Shown one piece after another: positions 1 through 7,231 of a DNA stretch of 24,987 nucleotides. The stretch's first letter is position 1. Each line of letters starts with the position of its first letter. The DNA is from Bacillota bacterium. Lineage in GTDB: Bacteria > Bacillota > Clostridia > Christensenellales > Aristaeellaceae. Location: positions 1 to 24,987 of the forward strand of contig JAEWSC010000085.1 in NCBI GenBank assembly GCA_023398575.1. The letters are read 5' to 3'. The notes under the pieces are model-generated. The model was given only the letters and a program-made list of their open reading frames with translations, had not been told where the DNA came from and searched no databases. The position numbers and the translations under genes are program-made.

Positions 1-144
1 GGTCCCACGGGTGACACTGGTCCCACTGGGGATACTGGTCCCACGGGTGACACTGGTCCCACTGGGGATACTGGTCCCACGGGTGACACTGGTCCCACTG
101 GGGATACTGGTCCTACAGGAGACACAGGTCCCACAGGCGACACT
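1..144 (+). repeat. 36-bp tandem repeat encoding (GPTGDT)2
   Basis: Three identical 36-bp copies lie head to tail at 1-36, 37-72 and 73-108. A fourth, diverged copy at 109-144 carries synonymous third-base changes (CCT, ACA, GGA, ACA). Each copy encodes GPTGDTGPTGDT. The array continues off the left edge, so the copy number is unknown. Base identity within the perfect copies, against synonymous drift in the last one, suggests recent expansion or homogenisation by slippage or recombination. Confidence 0.95.
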
Positions 145-564
145 GGCCCAGCCGGCGCTGGAGTCACAAGTGACAGCATGTCAACTGCAAACACAACGTC
201 TGCTGTCATTGCAGTCGTTCTTGGCGGCACTGATGTGCCTCTGCCAGACAACCAGAACCTAAACACGTTCACTGTGGATGGCACGGATACTGAATTTACC
301 GTACCGACTACAGGAGAATATCTGATCAACTATGCTGTAGCTACAACAGCTGCGTTGTTGGTTTCGTCGCAGATATTGCAAAACGGTGCACCGATTACGG
401 CTTCGATTGTTACCCCAACGGTTGCAGCAGATAATTTGTCAACGTCCTTTATTGTTCCCTTAACCGCGGGTGATACGCTGGCGCTGCAATTATTCGGCTT
501 GCTGGGAGCGGCAACTCTTCTGGGCGGCGCCAGCACGTATATGTCGGTCATCCGTGTGATCTGA
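1..564 (+). CDS. Collagen-like protein, BclA-type C-terminal domain (5' truncated by window edge)
   Basis: The frame is open from base 1, so the N-terminus lies outside the window. Residues 1-54 are strict Gly-X-Y triplets (mostly GPTGDT), the collagen triple-helix pattern. About 130 residues of β-rich sequence follow, with features such as TFTV, EFTVPTTGEYLINY and LTAGDTLALQL, ending in SVIRVI. This resembles the C-terminal trimerising (TNF/C1q-like) domain of BclA-type exosporium glycoproteins. Proteins of this kind are surface or spore filaments in Bacilli and Clostridia, and the many Thr residues are typical O-glycosylation sites. The stop is TGA at 562-564, followed closely by a terminator, so this is the last gene of its transcript. 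The collagen assignment is firm; an exosporium location is inferred from the family, because the anchoring N-terminus is not visible. Confidence 0.9.
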   Translation, partial: GPTGDTGPTGDTGPTGDTGPTGDTGPTGDTGPTGDTGPTGDTGPTGDTGPAGAGVTSDSMSTANTTSAVIAVVLGGTDVPLPDNQNLNTFTVDGTDTEFTVPTTGEYLINYAVATTAALLVSSQILQNGAPITASIVTPTVAADNLSTSFIVPLTAGDTLALQLFGLLGAATLLGGASTYMSVIRVI

Positions 565-596
565 TGAGGCAATATTACTGCCGAAAATAGACCTTT

Positions 597-631
597 ACCC
601 TTCCCCTGCAGATGCGGGGGAAGGGTGTTTT
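597..631 (+). terminator. Intrinsic terminator after the collagen-like gene
   Basis: A perfect 10-bp stem ACCCTTCCCC / GGGGAAGGGT (597-606 with 617-626) with a 10-nt loop is followed by GTTTTG. It lies 33 bp past the stop codon of the collagen-like gene. Confidence 0.8.
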
Positions 632-697
632 GCGGCAGTTTATGATTGCTGGAAAGCAAAGCAGTGATATGCCTTTCTGCCGTGATTGAAAGTTAAT

Positions 698-1495
698 CTA
701 TGGCAGCAGTTCAAGAAGGCCGGAAATATGCTTCGCTATTTCATCTCGGCTGATGGATATGTTTTCGTTATCCGACAAGCCTGTGCCAAGAATTCTTTGA
801 TACCATGAAGCATGGCGCCCATGTATATTCGCATTTTTGAGACGTATACAGAGAAAGGCGATGACAGACCTTATGCATGTAACAAGAGAAGGGATATACT
901 CTGTCTCCGCCACGATCTCGGGCATTAGCATCTCACGGCTTTCCCAAATGTGTGGTAGTGTTTTTGCTAGTGCGGCAGCCCTTTGATATTCACCCATGTG
1001 GTGATAAATGAAACAAAGGTTTGCCCTGGTGGTGCTCCTGATTTTATCATTCGTACAGTTTTCTATAACGCGCTCACTAAGCAGCTTGGCTTCATCCAAT
1101 GCGCTTAACCCCATTTCGGCTCGTGCCTCTTCGCTGGACAAGGCGATGGACAGTTCTGACATTAAGCCATAGTTGTTTGGAAAGAGCTTAAGGGCCTTTC
1201 GCAAAATTTCAATTGCTTCGCTATATTGATTTGCCATTTCGAGTTGATGGGACTCTTTATAGACATCGCCTAAATGGGCCTGTTTGTCAAAACGATCCAT
1301 GCCCATCAATCCATCAATGGTGACAGAAAAGAAATTGGCAATGCCAGGCAAAAGCGAAATATCTGGGTAGCTTTCACCACGTTCCCATTTGCTGATAGTC
1401 TGAAAAGATACCCCTAAGCACTCGGCCAATTCTTCCTGGGTAATACCCTTGGCTTTTCTTAGTTGACGAAGGTTGACACCTATACATATATCCAT
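698..1495 (-). CDS. XRE-family transcriptional regulator with TPR-like C-terminal region
   Basis: The N-terminal ~60 residues form a classic XRE (Cro/C1) helix-turn-helix: LRQLRKAKGITQEELAECLG, then VSFQTISKWERGESYPD and a leucine-rich closing helix. The remaining ~200 residues are helical, with a TPR-like stretch (ANQYSEAIEILRKALKLFPNN, then a YHHMGEYQRAAALAK segment). This resembles XRE regulators whose TPR part senses a peptide or protein partner. I start it at the ATG at 1495 (265 aa), which follows a GAGG ribosome binding site. An in-frame ATG at 1531 would add 12 residues, but it overlaps a perfect TATAAT -10 element (complement of 1530-1535) and has no Shine-Dalgarno. The gene is divergent from the paaK/ior block, so it may control itself or that block; this is inference. 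Its target is unknown. Confidence 0.88.
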   Translation of the reverse strand: MDICIGVNLRQLRKAKGITQEELAECLGVSFQTISKWERGESYPDISLLPGIANFFSVTIDGLMGMDRFDKQAHLGDVYKESHQLEMANQYSEAIEILRKALKLFPNNYGLMSELSIALSSEEARAEMGLSALDEAKLLSERVIENCTNDKIRSTTRANLCFIYHHMGEYQRAAALAKTLPHIWESREMLMPEIVAETEYIPSLVTCIRSVIAFLCIRLKNANIHGRHASWYQRILGTGLSDNENISISRDEIAKHISGLLELLP

Positions 1496-1529
1496 AAATT
1501 TCCTCGCTGTTCTGGTGTTTTCTGCCCTC

Positions 1530-1557
1530 ATTATAGCAAATCTGTGAGTTCAGTCCA
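1530..1557 (-). promoter_or_regulatory. Predicted sigma-A promoter of the XRE regulator
   Basis: Reading the minus strand, TGGACT (complement of 1552-1557), a 16-bp spacer and a perfect TATAAT (complement of 1530-1535) precede the 1495 start. The -35 matches 4 of 6 consensus bases. The implied leader is about 25-30 nt. Confidence 0.55.
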
Positions 1558-1630
1558 TCGCCAGTTTGGCGAAATGATTTCAACAATAAAAAGAACTAAA
1601 GTCCGGTATAGGCTTAACATTCGTCGTACA

Positions 1631-1646
1631 ATGTATAGAAATACAT
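1631..1646. promoter_or_regulatory. Candidate operator: inverted repeat ATGTAT-N4-ATACAT
   Basis: A perfect 6-bp inverted repeat with a 4-bp AGAA centre lies in the divergent region between the XRE gene and paaK, about 33 bp upstream of a TATACT -10-like hexamer at 1679-1684 on the plus strand. Its size and symmetry suit an XRE dimer, but nothing in the sequence proves binding. Confidence 0.35.
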
Positions 1647-1698
1647 ACGGAATACTTTCATTTTCACTTCAGCTTTGTTATACTGATGCGTAGTATCG

Positions 1699-1717
1699 GG
1701 CAGGTATCACGCCTGCC
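1699..1717 (+). other. Small hairpin in the leader of the paaK/ior block
   Basis: GGCAGG (1699-1704) pairs with CCTGCC (1712-1717) around a 7-nt loop. It sits just downstream of the TATACT at 1679-1684 and 60 bp before the first paaK start. There is no T-tract, so it is not a terminator; it may be a leader stem. I do not see T-box motifs. Confidence 0.3.
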
Positions 1718-1776
1718 TAGTAGGATGATTGGGCTCGCTGCTTTGGGCCCCGCAGTACGGAAGGAGCGACAAAAGG

Positions 1777-3066
1777 ATGTGGAATCCTCATATTGAGGTA
1801 TGCTCTCGGGATGCCATGCGTGCCTTGCAGTTAAATCGGCTTCAATGGTCGGTAGGCCATGCATACGATCATGTGCCCATGTATCGGGAGAAGATGCACA
1901 TAGCCGGCCTTAAGCCAGAAGATATTCGAACGCTGGAAGACATTTCATTGATTCCGTTGACCGGCAAATTGGAACTTCGTGAGCAATACCCATTCAAGCT
2001 GCTGGCCGTGCCGATGAAGGAAGTGGTTCGCATACACGCTTCCAGCGGCACGACAGGCAAACCCATTACCGCAGGCTATACCAAGGCGGATTTGGATATG
2101 TGGGCGGAAAACATCGCCCGCCTCGTGACAGCGGCCGGTGTCACGGCAGAGGACATCGCACAGGTTTCCTTTGGCTATACGCTTTTCACTGGGGCGTTTG
2201 GCCTGCATGGCGGCCTGGAGAAGGTTGGCGCGGCCATTATTCCCATTTCTGGGGGCAATACCGAGCGGCAGATCAATGTCATGCGGGATTTTGGGGCAAC
2301 GGTCCTTGTCTGCACCCCCAGCTACGCGATGTACATGGCTGAAGTAGCGGAGCAGATGGGCGCTATGGAAGATATTCACCTTCGTGTAGGCTTGTTTGGC
2401 GGAGAGGGCTCCACGGAAGAAATGCGGGCTGAGATTGAACGGCGCTGGGGGATGTTGGCCACGGAAAACTATGGCCTCACCGAGATCATCGGCCCTGGCG
2501 TCTCCGGGGAATGCGCTTGCAAAAAGGGCATGCACATCAATGAAGATCATTTCTATCCTGAAATTATTCATCCGGACACCGGCGAGGTGCTGCCGGAAGG
2601 CGCAGAGGGCGAGCTGGTGTTGACCACGCTGACCAAGGAAGCTCAACCCACACTGCGGTACCGCACCAGGGATATAACCAGGCTGGTTTATGACCGTTGC
2701 GATTGCGGGCGTACCTTAGTACGCATGGAAAAGGTGAAGGGACGCAGCGATGACATGCTGATCATACGGGGCGTGAACGTGTTCCCCTCTCAGATTGAAA
2801 GCGTACTCATGAACCAGCCGGGCATCGGACCCCATTATGAAATCGTGGTAGACCGCCGGAATTATATCGATCATCTGGAGGTAAAGACGGAACTCATCGA
2901 CGGCAGCCTGCTGGAGAAATGGAGCGAGCTGGAAGCGCTGCAAAGGCGCATTCAGGGCGAAATGCGGACCATATTGGGAATCGATGTACAGGTTACCTTT
3001 GCATCGCCCAATACCCTAAAACGCTTTGAGGGCAAGGCGAAACGTGTGACGGATCTTCGGAAATAA
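1777..3066 (+). CDS. paaK: Phenylacetate-CoA ligase (AMP-forming), copy 1
   Basis: This is an ANL-superfamily adenylate-forming enzyme that joins an aryl-acetate to CoA with ATP going to AMP. Visible motifs are the P-loop SSGTTGKP (residues 89-96), YGLTEIIGPG near 232, the hinge segment RGVNVFPSQIES near 333, a CDCGR cysteine pair before it, and a C-terminal EGKAKRV carrying the catalytic lysine. The length of 429 aa is normal for PaaK. I chose the ATG at 1777 (MWNPHIEV) because AAGGAG lies 10 bp upstream; an in-frame TTG at 1729 lacks such a site. It is first in a block with iorAB and a second paaK. In fermenting anaerobes this set may release aryl-acetate from aryl-acetyl-CoA or activate exogenous aryl acids; direction and ring substrate cannot be read from the sequence. 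Confidence 0.9.
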   Translation: MWNPHIEVCSRDAMRALQLNRLQWSVGHAYDHVPMYREKMHIAGLKPEDIRTLEDISLIPLTGKLELREQYPFKLLAVPMKEVVRIHASSGTTGKPITAGYTKADLDMWAENIARLVTAAGVTAEDIAQVSFGYTLFTGAFGLHGGLEKVGAAIIPISGGNTERQINVMRDFGATVLVCTPSYAMYMAEVAEQMGAMEDIHLRVGLFGGEGSTEEMRAEIERRWGMLATENYGLTEIIGPGVSGECACKKGMHINEDHFYPEIIHPDTGEVLPEGAEGELVLTTLTKEAQPTLRYRTRDITRLVYDRCDCGRTLVRMEKVKGRSDDMLIIRGVNVFPSQIESVLMNQPGIGPHYEIVVDRRNYIDHLEVKTELIDGSLLEKWSELEALQRRIQGEMRTILGIDVQVTFASPNTLKRFEGKAKRVTDLRK

Positions 3067-3091
3067 TGCATCAAGGAAGGGTTAGTAACCG

Positions 3092-4816
3092 ATGAAGAAA
3101 CTGATGCTGGGCGACGAAGCTGTCGCCCGCGGGGCCTTTGAAGCTGGCACAAAGGTGGTTTCCAGCTATCCCGGTACCCCCAGCACCGAAATCACTGAGT
3201 TTGCTGCCATGTACAAAGAGATTAACTGCGAGTGGGCTCCTAATGAAAAGGTGGCTGCCGAAGTGGCCTTTGGTGCAGCCATGGCCGGTGCGCGCAGCAT
3301 GACCAGTATGAAGCATGTGGGCGTAAATGTGGCGGCGGACCCGTTGTTTACCGCTGCTTATACCGGTGTCAGCGGCGGACTTGTGGTAGCCTGTGCCGAC
3401 GATCCCGCCATGCACTCCAGCCAAAACGAGCAGGATAGCCGCTATTACGCAAGGGCAGCCCATATTCCTATGCTGGAGCCCTCCGACAGCCAGGAGTGCA
3501 AAGACTTTACGGCTATGGCGTTTGCGCTTAGCGAGCAGTATGACACGCCTGTGTTTGTACGTTTGACCACCCGTATCGCCCATGCCCGTTCCGCGGTAGA
3601 GCTAGGCCACAGGACAGAAGCAGAGGTCAAGACATACAAGCGTGATTTCATGAAATATGTCATGATGCCTGGCATGGCTAGAAAGCGCCATGTGGTGGTG
3701 GAGCAGCGCATGAAGGCGATGGCGGAAGATGCCAACAGCCTCTCCATTAACCGGGTGGAGATGGGGGAACCTTCTCTGGGAATCATCACAAGCGGCGCTT
3801 GCTATACCTATGTCAAGGAAGCGCTGCCAAATGCCAGCGTATTGAAGCTGGGGCTTGTGCATCCCCTGCCGCAAAGGTTGATTATCGAATTTGCTCAAAA
3901 GGTTGATCGCCTTGTGGTCATTGAAGAGCTGGAGCCGGTGATTGAGCAGCAGGTGGCTGCTCTTGGCATTTCGGTCGAGGGGAAGAACCTGACCGGTCTG
4001 CAAGGAGAGTTGTCCGTCAGCCGAATAAAGCAAATCTTTGGCCAAGCTGTTTCCGAAGAACCCACGGACACCTTGCCCGCGCGTCCGCCGGTGTTATGCC
4101 CTGGCTGTCCCCACCGCGGCGCTTTTTACGCCATGAAAAAGCTGAAGCTGAATGTGATGGGCGATATTGGCTGCTACACCATGGCTGCATTGCCGCCGCT
4201 GAATATGCTGGATGCCTGCCTGTGCATGGGTGCCAGCATTGGCATGGCCTTCGGCGCGGAAAAGGCACAAGGGAAGGATTTTTCCCGCAGGACTGTGGCG
4301 GTGTTGGGCGACAGCACATTTATCCATAGTGGCATCACCGCATTGATTGATGCGGTGTATAACGGCGGTACTATTACCGTAGTGATATTGGATAACCGCA
4401 TCACCGGCATGACAGGCCATCAGCAAAATCCTGCAACCGGCAAGAATATTCTAGGCGAGCCTGCTCCGCAGCTTGATTTGGAAGCGCTGTGCGCAGCCTG
4501 CGGCGTAAAGCACGTTGTGGAGGTGGACCCCTTTGACCAAAAGGAAATGCAGCGGGTGTTAAAGGAAGAGACTGCCCGTGAGGAAGTATCAGTCATCATT
4601 GCCCGCCGGCCTTGTGTGCTGTTGCTAAAAGACAAGACCATACCTGCCACAATTGAAAATTGCCGAGATTGCGGCGTTTGCTTGGGGCTGGGTTGCCCGG
4701 CCATTGAGCGGGGCGAACATGGCATGCGCATCAATGGCGCGCTATGCGTTGACTGCGGCCTGTGTGTGGACGTCTGTCCTTTCAAAGCCATTCATGCGGG
4801 GAGGGAAAGCAAATGA
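3092..4816 (+). CDS. iorA: Indolepyruvate:ferredoxin oxidoreductase, alpha subunit
   Basis: IorA catalyses oxidative decarboxylation of arylpyruvates (indolepyruvate, phenylpyruvate, 4-hydroxyphenylpyruvate) to aryl-acetyl-CoA, passing electrons to ferredoxin. The N-terminal pyrimidine-binding domain begins with GDEAVARGAFEAG and YPGTPSTEI. A CPGCPHRG motif precedes the TPP domain, which has GDIGCYTM near 357, GDS near 406 and a DNRITGMTGHQ segment. The C-terminus holds two ferredoxin-type clusters: Cys 524/527/530/535 and Cys 552/555/558/562, each ending in CP. At 574 aa it is slightly shorter than many IorA proteins but all landmark motifs are present. It starts 25 bp after paaK copy 1 and overlaps iorB by 4 bp (ATGA), implying translational coupling. 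The substrate range is inferred from the family. Confidence 0.95.
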   Translation: MKKLMLGDEAVARGAFEAGTKVVSSYPGTPSTEITEFAAMYKEINCEWAPNEKVAAEVAFGAAMAGARSMTSMKHVGVNVAADPLFTAAYTGVSGGLVVACADDPAMHSSQNEQDSRYYARAAHIPMLEPSDSQECKDFTAMAFALSEQYDTPVFVRLTTRIAHARSAVELGHRTEAEVKTYKRDFMKYVMMPGMARKRHVVVEQRMKAMAEDANSLSINRVEMGEPSLGIITSGACYTYVKEALPNASVLKLGLVHPLPQRLIIEFAQKVDRLVVIEELEPVIEQQVAALGISVEGKNLTGLQGELSVSRIKQIFGQAVSEEPTDTLPARPPVLCPGCPHRGAFYAMKKLKLNVMGDIGCYTMAALPPLNMLDACLCMGASIGMAFGAEKAQGKDFSRRTVAVLGDSTFIHSGITALIDAVYNGGTITVVILDNRITGMTGHQQNPATGKNILGEPAPQLDLEALCAACGVKHVVEVDPFDQKEMQRVLKEETAREEVSVIIARRPCVLLLKDKTIPATIENCRDCGVCLGLGCPAIERGEHGMRINGALCVDCGLCVDVCPFKAIHAGRESK

Positions 4817-5385
4817 GCAATCCCGTTTTTGACTTGGTGATTGTAGGCGTGGGCGGCCAGGGAACGTTGCTGGCCAGTAAGATATTGGGCCATCTGGCTT
4901 TGGAATTAGGCTGCGATGTAAAAGTCAGCGAGGTTCATGGCATGGCTCAGCGGGGCGGCAGTGTAATTACACATGTACGTGTTGGCGAAAAAGTCAACGC
5001 TCCTTTGGTGTCCTTGGGCAGTGCAGATTATTTGCTGGCTTTTGAAGAACTGGAGGCCGCACGGGCTATTCCTTTCTTAAAGCCCGCTGGTGCCTTGATT
5101 GTGAATACCCAGCGGATATTGCCCATGCCTGTTATCACTGGCGCGGCTAAGTATCCGGAAGAGCCCTTGTGTGCATCAGATGAAGTCTGCCGCATGCAGC
5201 GCTTGGACGCGCTGAAAATGGCAGAGGCCTGCGGCAGTCAGCGGGCGGTGAACCTGGTGCTTTTGGGTGCATTGTCAAAGCATCTTCTCTGGGAAAAAGC
5301 TGTTTGGCATAAGGCCATCGAGGCCTGCGTGCCGCCTAAAACACTGGAAATTAATATCAAAGCGTTTGATGCAGGCGCGCAATAA
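4813..5385 (+). CDS. iorB: Indolepyruvate:ferredoxin oxidoreductase, beta subunit
   Basis: At 190 aa this matches the gamma-type domain of 2-oxoacid:ferredoxin oxidoreductases that forms the second IOR subunit. It opens with VIVGVGGQGTLLASKILG and carries the diagnostic VSEVHGMAQRGGSVITHVR segment, then the FEELEAARAIPFL region. The start is the ATG at 4813, which shares four bases with the iorA stop; an upstream in-frame ATG at 4762 lies inside iorA. It pairs with iorA to make the active complex in the cytoplasm. The gene ends 23 bp before paaK copy 2. Confidence 0.94.
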   Translation: MSNPVFDLVIVGVGGQGTLLASKILGHLALELGCDVKVSEVHGMAQRGGSVITHVRVGEKVNAPLVSLGSADYLLAFEELEAARAIPFLKPAGALIVNTQRILPMPVITGAAKYPEEPLCASDEVCRMQRLDALKMAEACGSQRAVNLVLLGALSKHLLWEKAVWHKAIEACVPPKTLEINIKAFDAGAQ

Positions 5386-5408
5386 CAAAAGAAAAGAAGG
5401 GGAGCAGA

Positions 5409-6710
5409 ATGCATCTGTATTGGAACAAAACCATGGAATGCTTGCCCCGCGAGCAGCTGCGGGAACTAATGGGTGAACGCCTGCGTTCTGTTGTGCGCAG
5501 GGTGTATGAGAACGTGCCCTTTTACCGGGATAAGATGCAGGCGCTGGGCGTAACGCCTCAGGATATCCGGGGCGTGGAGGATATCACGCTACTGCCTTTT
5601 ACGGAGAAGGACGATCTTCGCAACAACTATCCCTTTGGGATTTTTGCTGTGCCTCAATCAGAAATCGTTCGAATTCACGCATCCAGCGGCACCACCGGCA
5701 AGCCTTCCGTAGCCGGATATACCAGCGGAGATATTGACCGTTGGGCGGAGTTGATGGCCAGGGCCATGTACTGCGCAGGTGTCACAAAAAACGATGTGGT
5801 GCAAGTCGCCTATGGCTATGGCCTGTTTACCGGCGGGCTGGGGGCGCATTATGGTGCGGAGCGGGTAGGCGCTGCGGTGATTCCCATGAGCGGGGGCAAC
5901 ACCCAAAGGCAGCTGATGCTGATGGAGGATTTCGGCTCTACAGCGCTGTGCTGCACGCCATCTTACGCAATCAATCTGGCGGAATCGCTTCTGGGCGCGG
6001 GCATTAGCTTGGACCGCATCAAGTTAAAGGCCGGCATCTTTGGCGCGGAACCTTGGACAGAAGCCATGCGGGATAAAATTGAGGACATGCTGCATATCGA
6101 CGCCTTGAATATCTATGGCCTCAGTGAAATCATGGGTCCGGGCGTCAGTATGGAATGCCTGGAGAAAAACGGGATGCATATTTGGGAAGATCATTTCCTA
6201 CCGGAAGTGATTGGGCCAAACGGCGAGAGCCTGCCTTATGGTGAGGTGGGGGATTTGACTTTTACTACCCTCACCAAGCACGGTATGCCGCTTTTGCGTT
6301 ACCGCACCCATGACCTGACGACACTGACAGACGCGCCTTGCGCCTGTGGCCGCACCCATGTGCGCATGGGCCGCATTACCGGCCGTACCGATGATATGCT
6401 GATCATCAGGGGTGTCAATGTATTCCCCTCTCAGATCGAGCATGCGCTTTTGCAGGTGCCGGGAGTAGAACCCCACTATCAAATATTGGTGGACCGCATA
6501 GGCGCTTTGGACACGGTGGAGGTGCAGGTGGAGTTAAGCCCACATCTGGTGGGTGATACGGTTAAATCGCTGGAAGCCTTGCAGGCAAGGGTCGCAGGGC
6601 AGCTTGCGTCCAGTGCGCTGATCCATGCAGACGTTAAGCTTTGCCAGCCAGGCAGCCTGCCTCGCAGCGAGGGTAAGGCTAAGCGCGTTTTTGACCGCAG
6701 AAAAATGTGA
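5409..6710 (+). CDS. paaK: Phenylacetate-CoA ligase (AMP-forming), copy 2
   Basis: This is a second PaaK of 433 aa, clearly paralogous to copy 1: both share the layout HASSGTTGKP (about 90-99), YGLSEIMGPGVS, RTDDMLIIRGVNVFPSQIE and a C-terminal SEGKAKRVFD lysine motif. A CACGR cysteine pair is also kept. The ATG at 5409 follows GAAGGGGAG. The two copies flank iorAB and have diverged along their length, so they may differ in aryl substrate (for example phenyl- versus indole- or hydroxyphenyl-acetate); this is inference. A predicted promoter lies in its 3' end (6691-6718). Confidence 0.9.
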   Translation: MHLYWNKTMECLPREQLRELMGERLRSVVRRVYENVPFYRDKMQALGVTPQDIRGVEDITLLPFTEKDDLRNNYPFGIFAVPQSEIVRIHASSGTTGKPSVAGYTSGDIDRWAELMARAMYCAGVTKNDVVQVAYGYGLFTGGLGAHYGAERVGAAVIPMSGGNTQRQLMLMEDFGSTALCCTPSYAINLAESLLGAGISLDRIKLKAGIFGAEPWTEAMRDKIEDMLHIDALNIYGLSEIMGPGVSMECLEKNGMHIWEDHFLPEVIGPNGESLPYGEVGDLTFTTLTKHGMPLLRYRTHDLTTLTDAPCACGRTHVRMGRITGRTDDMLIIRGVNVFPSQIEHALLQVPGVEPHYQILVDRIGALDTVEVQVELSPHLVGDTVKSLEALQARVAGQLASSALIHADVKLCQPGSLPRSEGKAKRVFDRRKM

Positions 6711-6718
6711 TTTATGAT
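6691..6718 (+). promoter_or_regulatory. Predicted internal promoter ahead of the ACT/alr genes
   Basis: TTGACC (6691-6696), a 16-bp spacer and TATGAT (6713-6718) span the paaK stop codon. A second -10-like TATACT lies at 6740-6745. The 68-bp gap before the ACT gene is the longest in the block, so the downstream housekeeping genes could be expressed without the aryl-acid genes. Confidence 0.4.
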
Positions 6719-6778
6719 CTCTTCCAATGAAAATCGGTGTATACTTTAGAAAGCAGGGAGCAATAAGGAGGCGGGAAC

Positions 6779-7210
6779 ATGTACGTCAAGCAGATTTCCG
6801 TATTCATTGAAAACACGCCTGGCCGCCTGGCCGACTTTACAAAGCTGTTGGGAGAGCACCAAATCGACTTGGTTTCCCTATCGATTGCCGATACCACCCA
6901 TTTCGGAATTTTGCGGGGCATCGTTGCTGATTATGAGCTGGCAGAAAAACTGATCAGCGAGGCTGGCTACACTGTTCGGCTTACCGATGTTCTGGCGGCC
7001 TCTGTGCCTGATGAACCCGGCGGGCTAGCCAAGGTGCTTTCCATGTTGTCGGAAAACGGAATCAGTATCGAGTATCTGTACAGCTTTGTCAGAAACGCCG
7101 GCAAAAACGCGCTAATCATCTTCCGTGTAGAGGAGCTTGACAGGGCCGCTCAAGTGCTAAAGGACAGTGGTGTGCGTTTACTTACCCAGGAAGAAGTTCG
7201 GCTTTTGTAA
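6779..7210 (+). CDS. Tandem ACT-domain protein
   Basis: The 143-aa protein consists of two ACT domains: residues 3-66 (QISVFIENTPGRLADFTKLL, then a hydrophobic strand set) and 68-140 (VLAASVPDEPGGLAKVLSML through LKDSGVRLLTQEE). ACT domains bind small ligands, usually amino acids. Proteins of this two-ACT type (COG4747-like) are commonly found beside paaK and iorAB in anaerobes, so it may sense an aromatic amino acid or aryl acid. There is no DNA-binding or catalytic domain, so how it signals is unknown. The ATG at 6779 has a strong AAGGAGG 7-8 bp upstream. Confidence 0.85.
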   Translation: MYVKQISVFIENTPGRLADFTKLLGEHQIDLVSLSIADTTHFGILRGIVADYELAEKLISEAGYTVRLTDVLAASVPDEPGGLAKVLSMLSENGISIEYLYSFVRNAGKNALIIFRVEELDRAAQVLKDSGVRLLTQEEVRLL

Positions 7211-7231
7211 TTTATTCAAAGAAGGCATTAC

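Noticed and set aside
1..144. 36-bp direct repeats, a size typical of CRISPR repeats
   Set aside because: The copies are contiguous with no spacers and encode in-frame Gly-X-Y collagen triplets.
1945..2646. 233-codon open frame on the minus strand opposite paaK copy 1
   Set aside because: Shadow of a clearly conserved PaaK frame; composition is His/Arg/Ala-rich without motifs.
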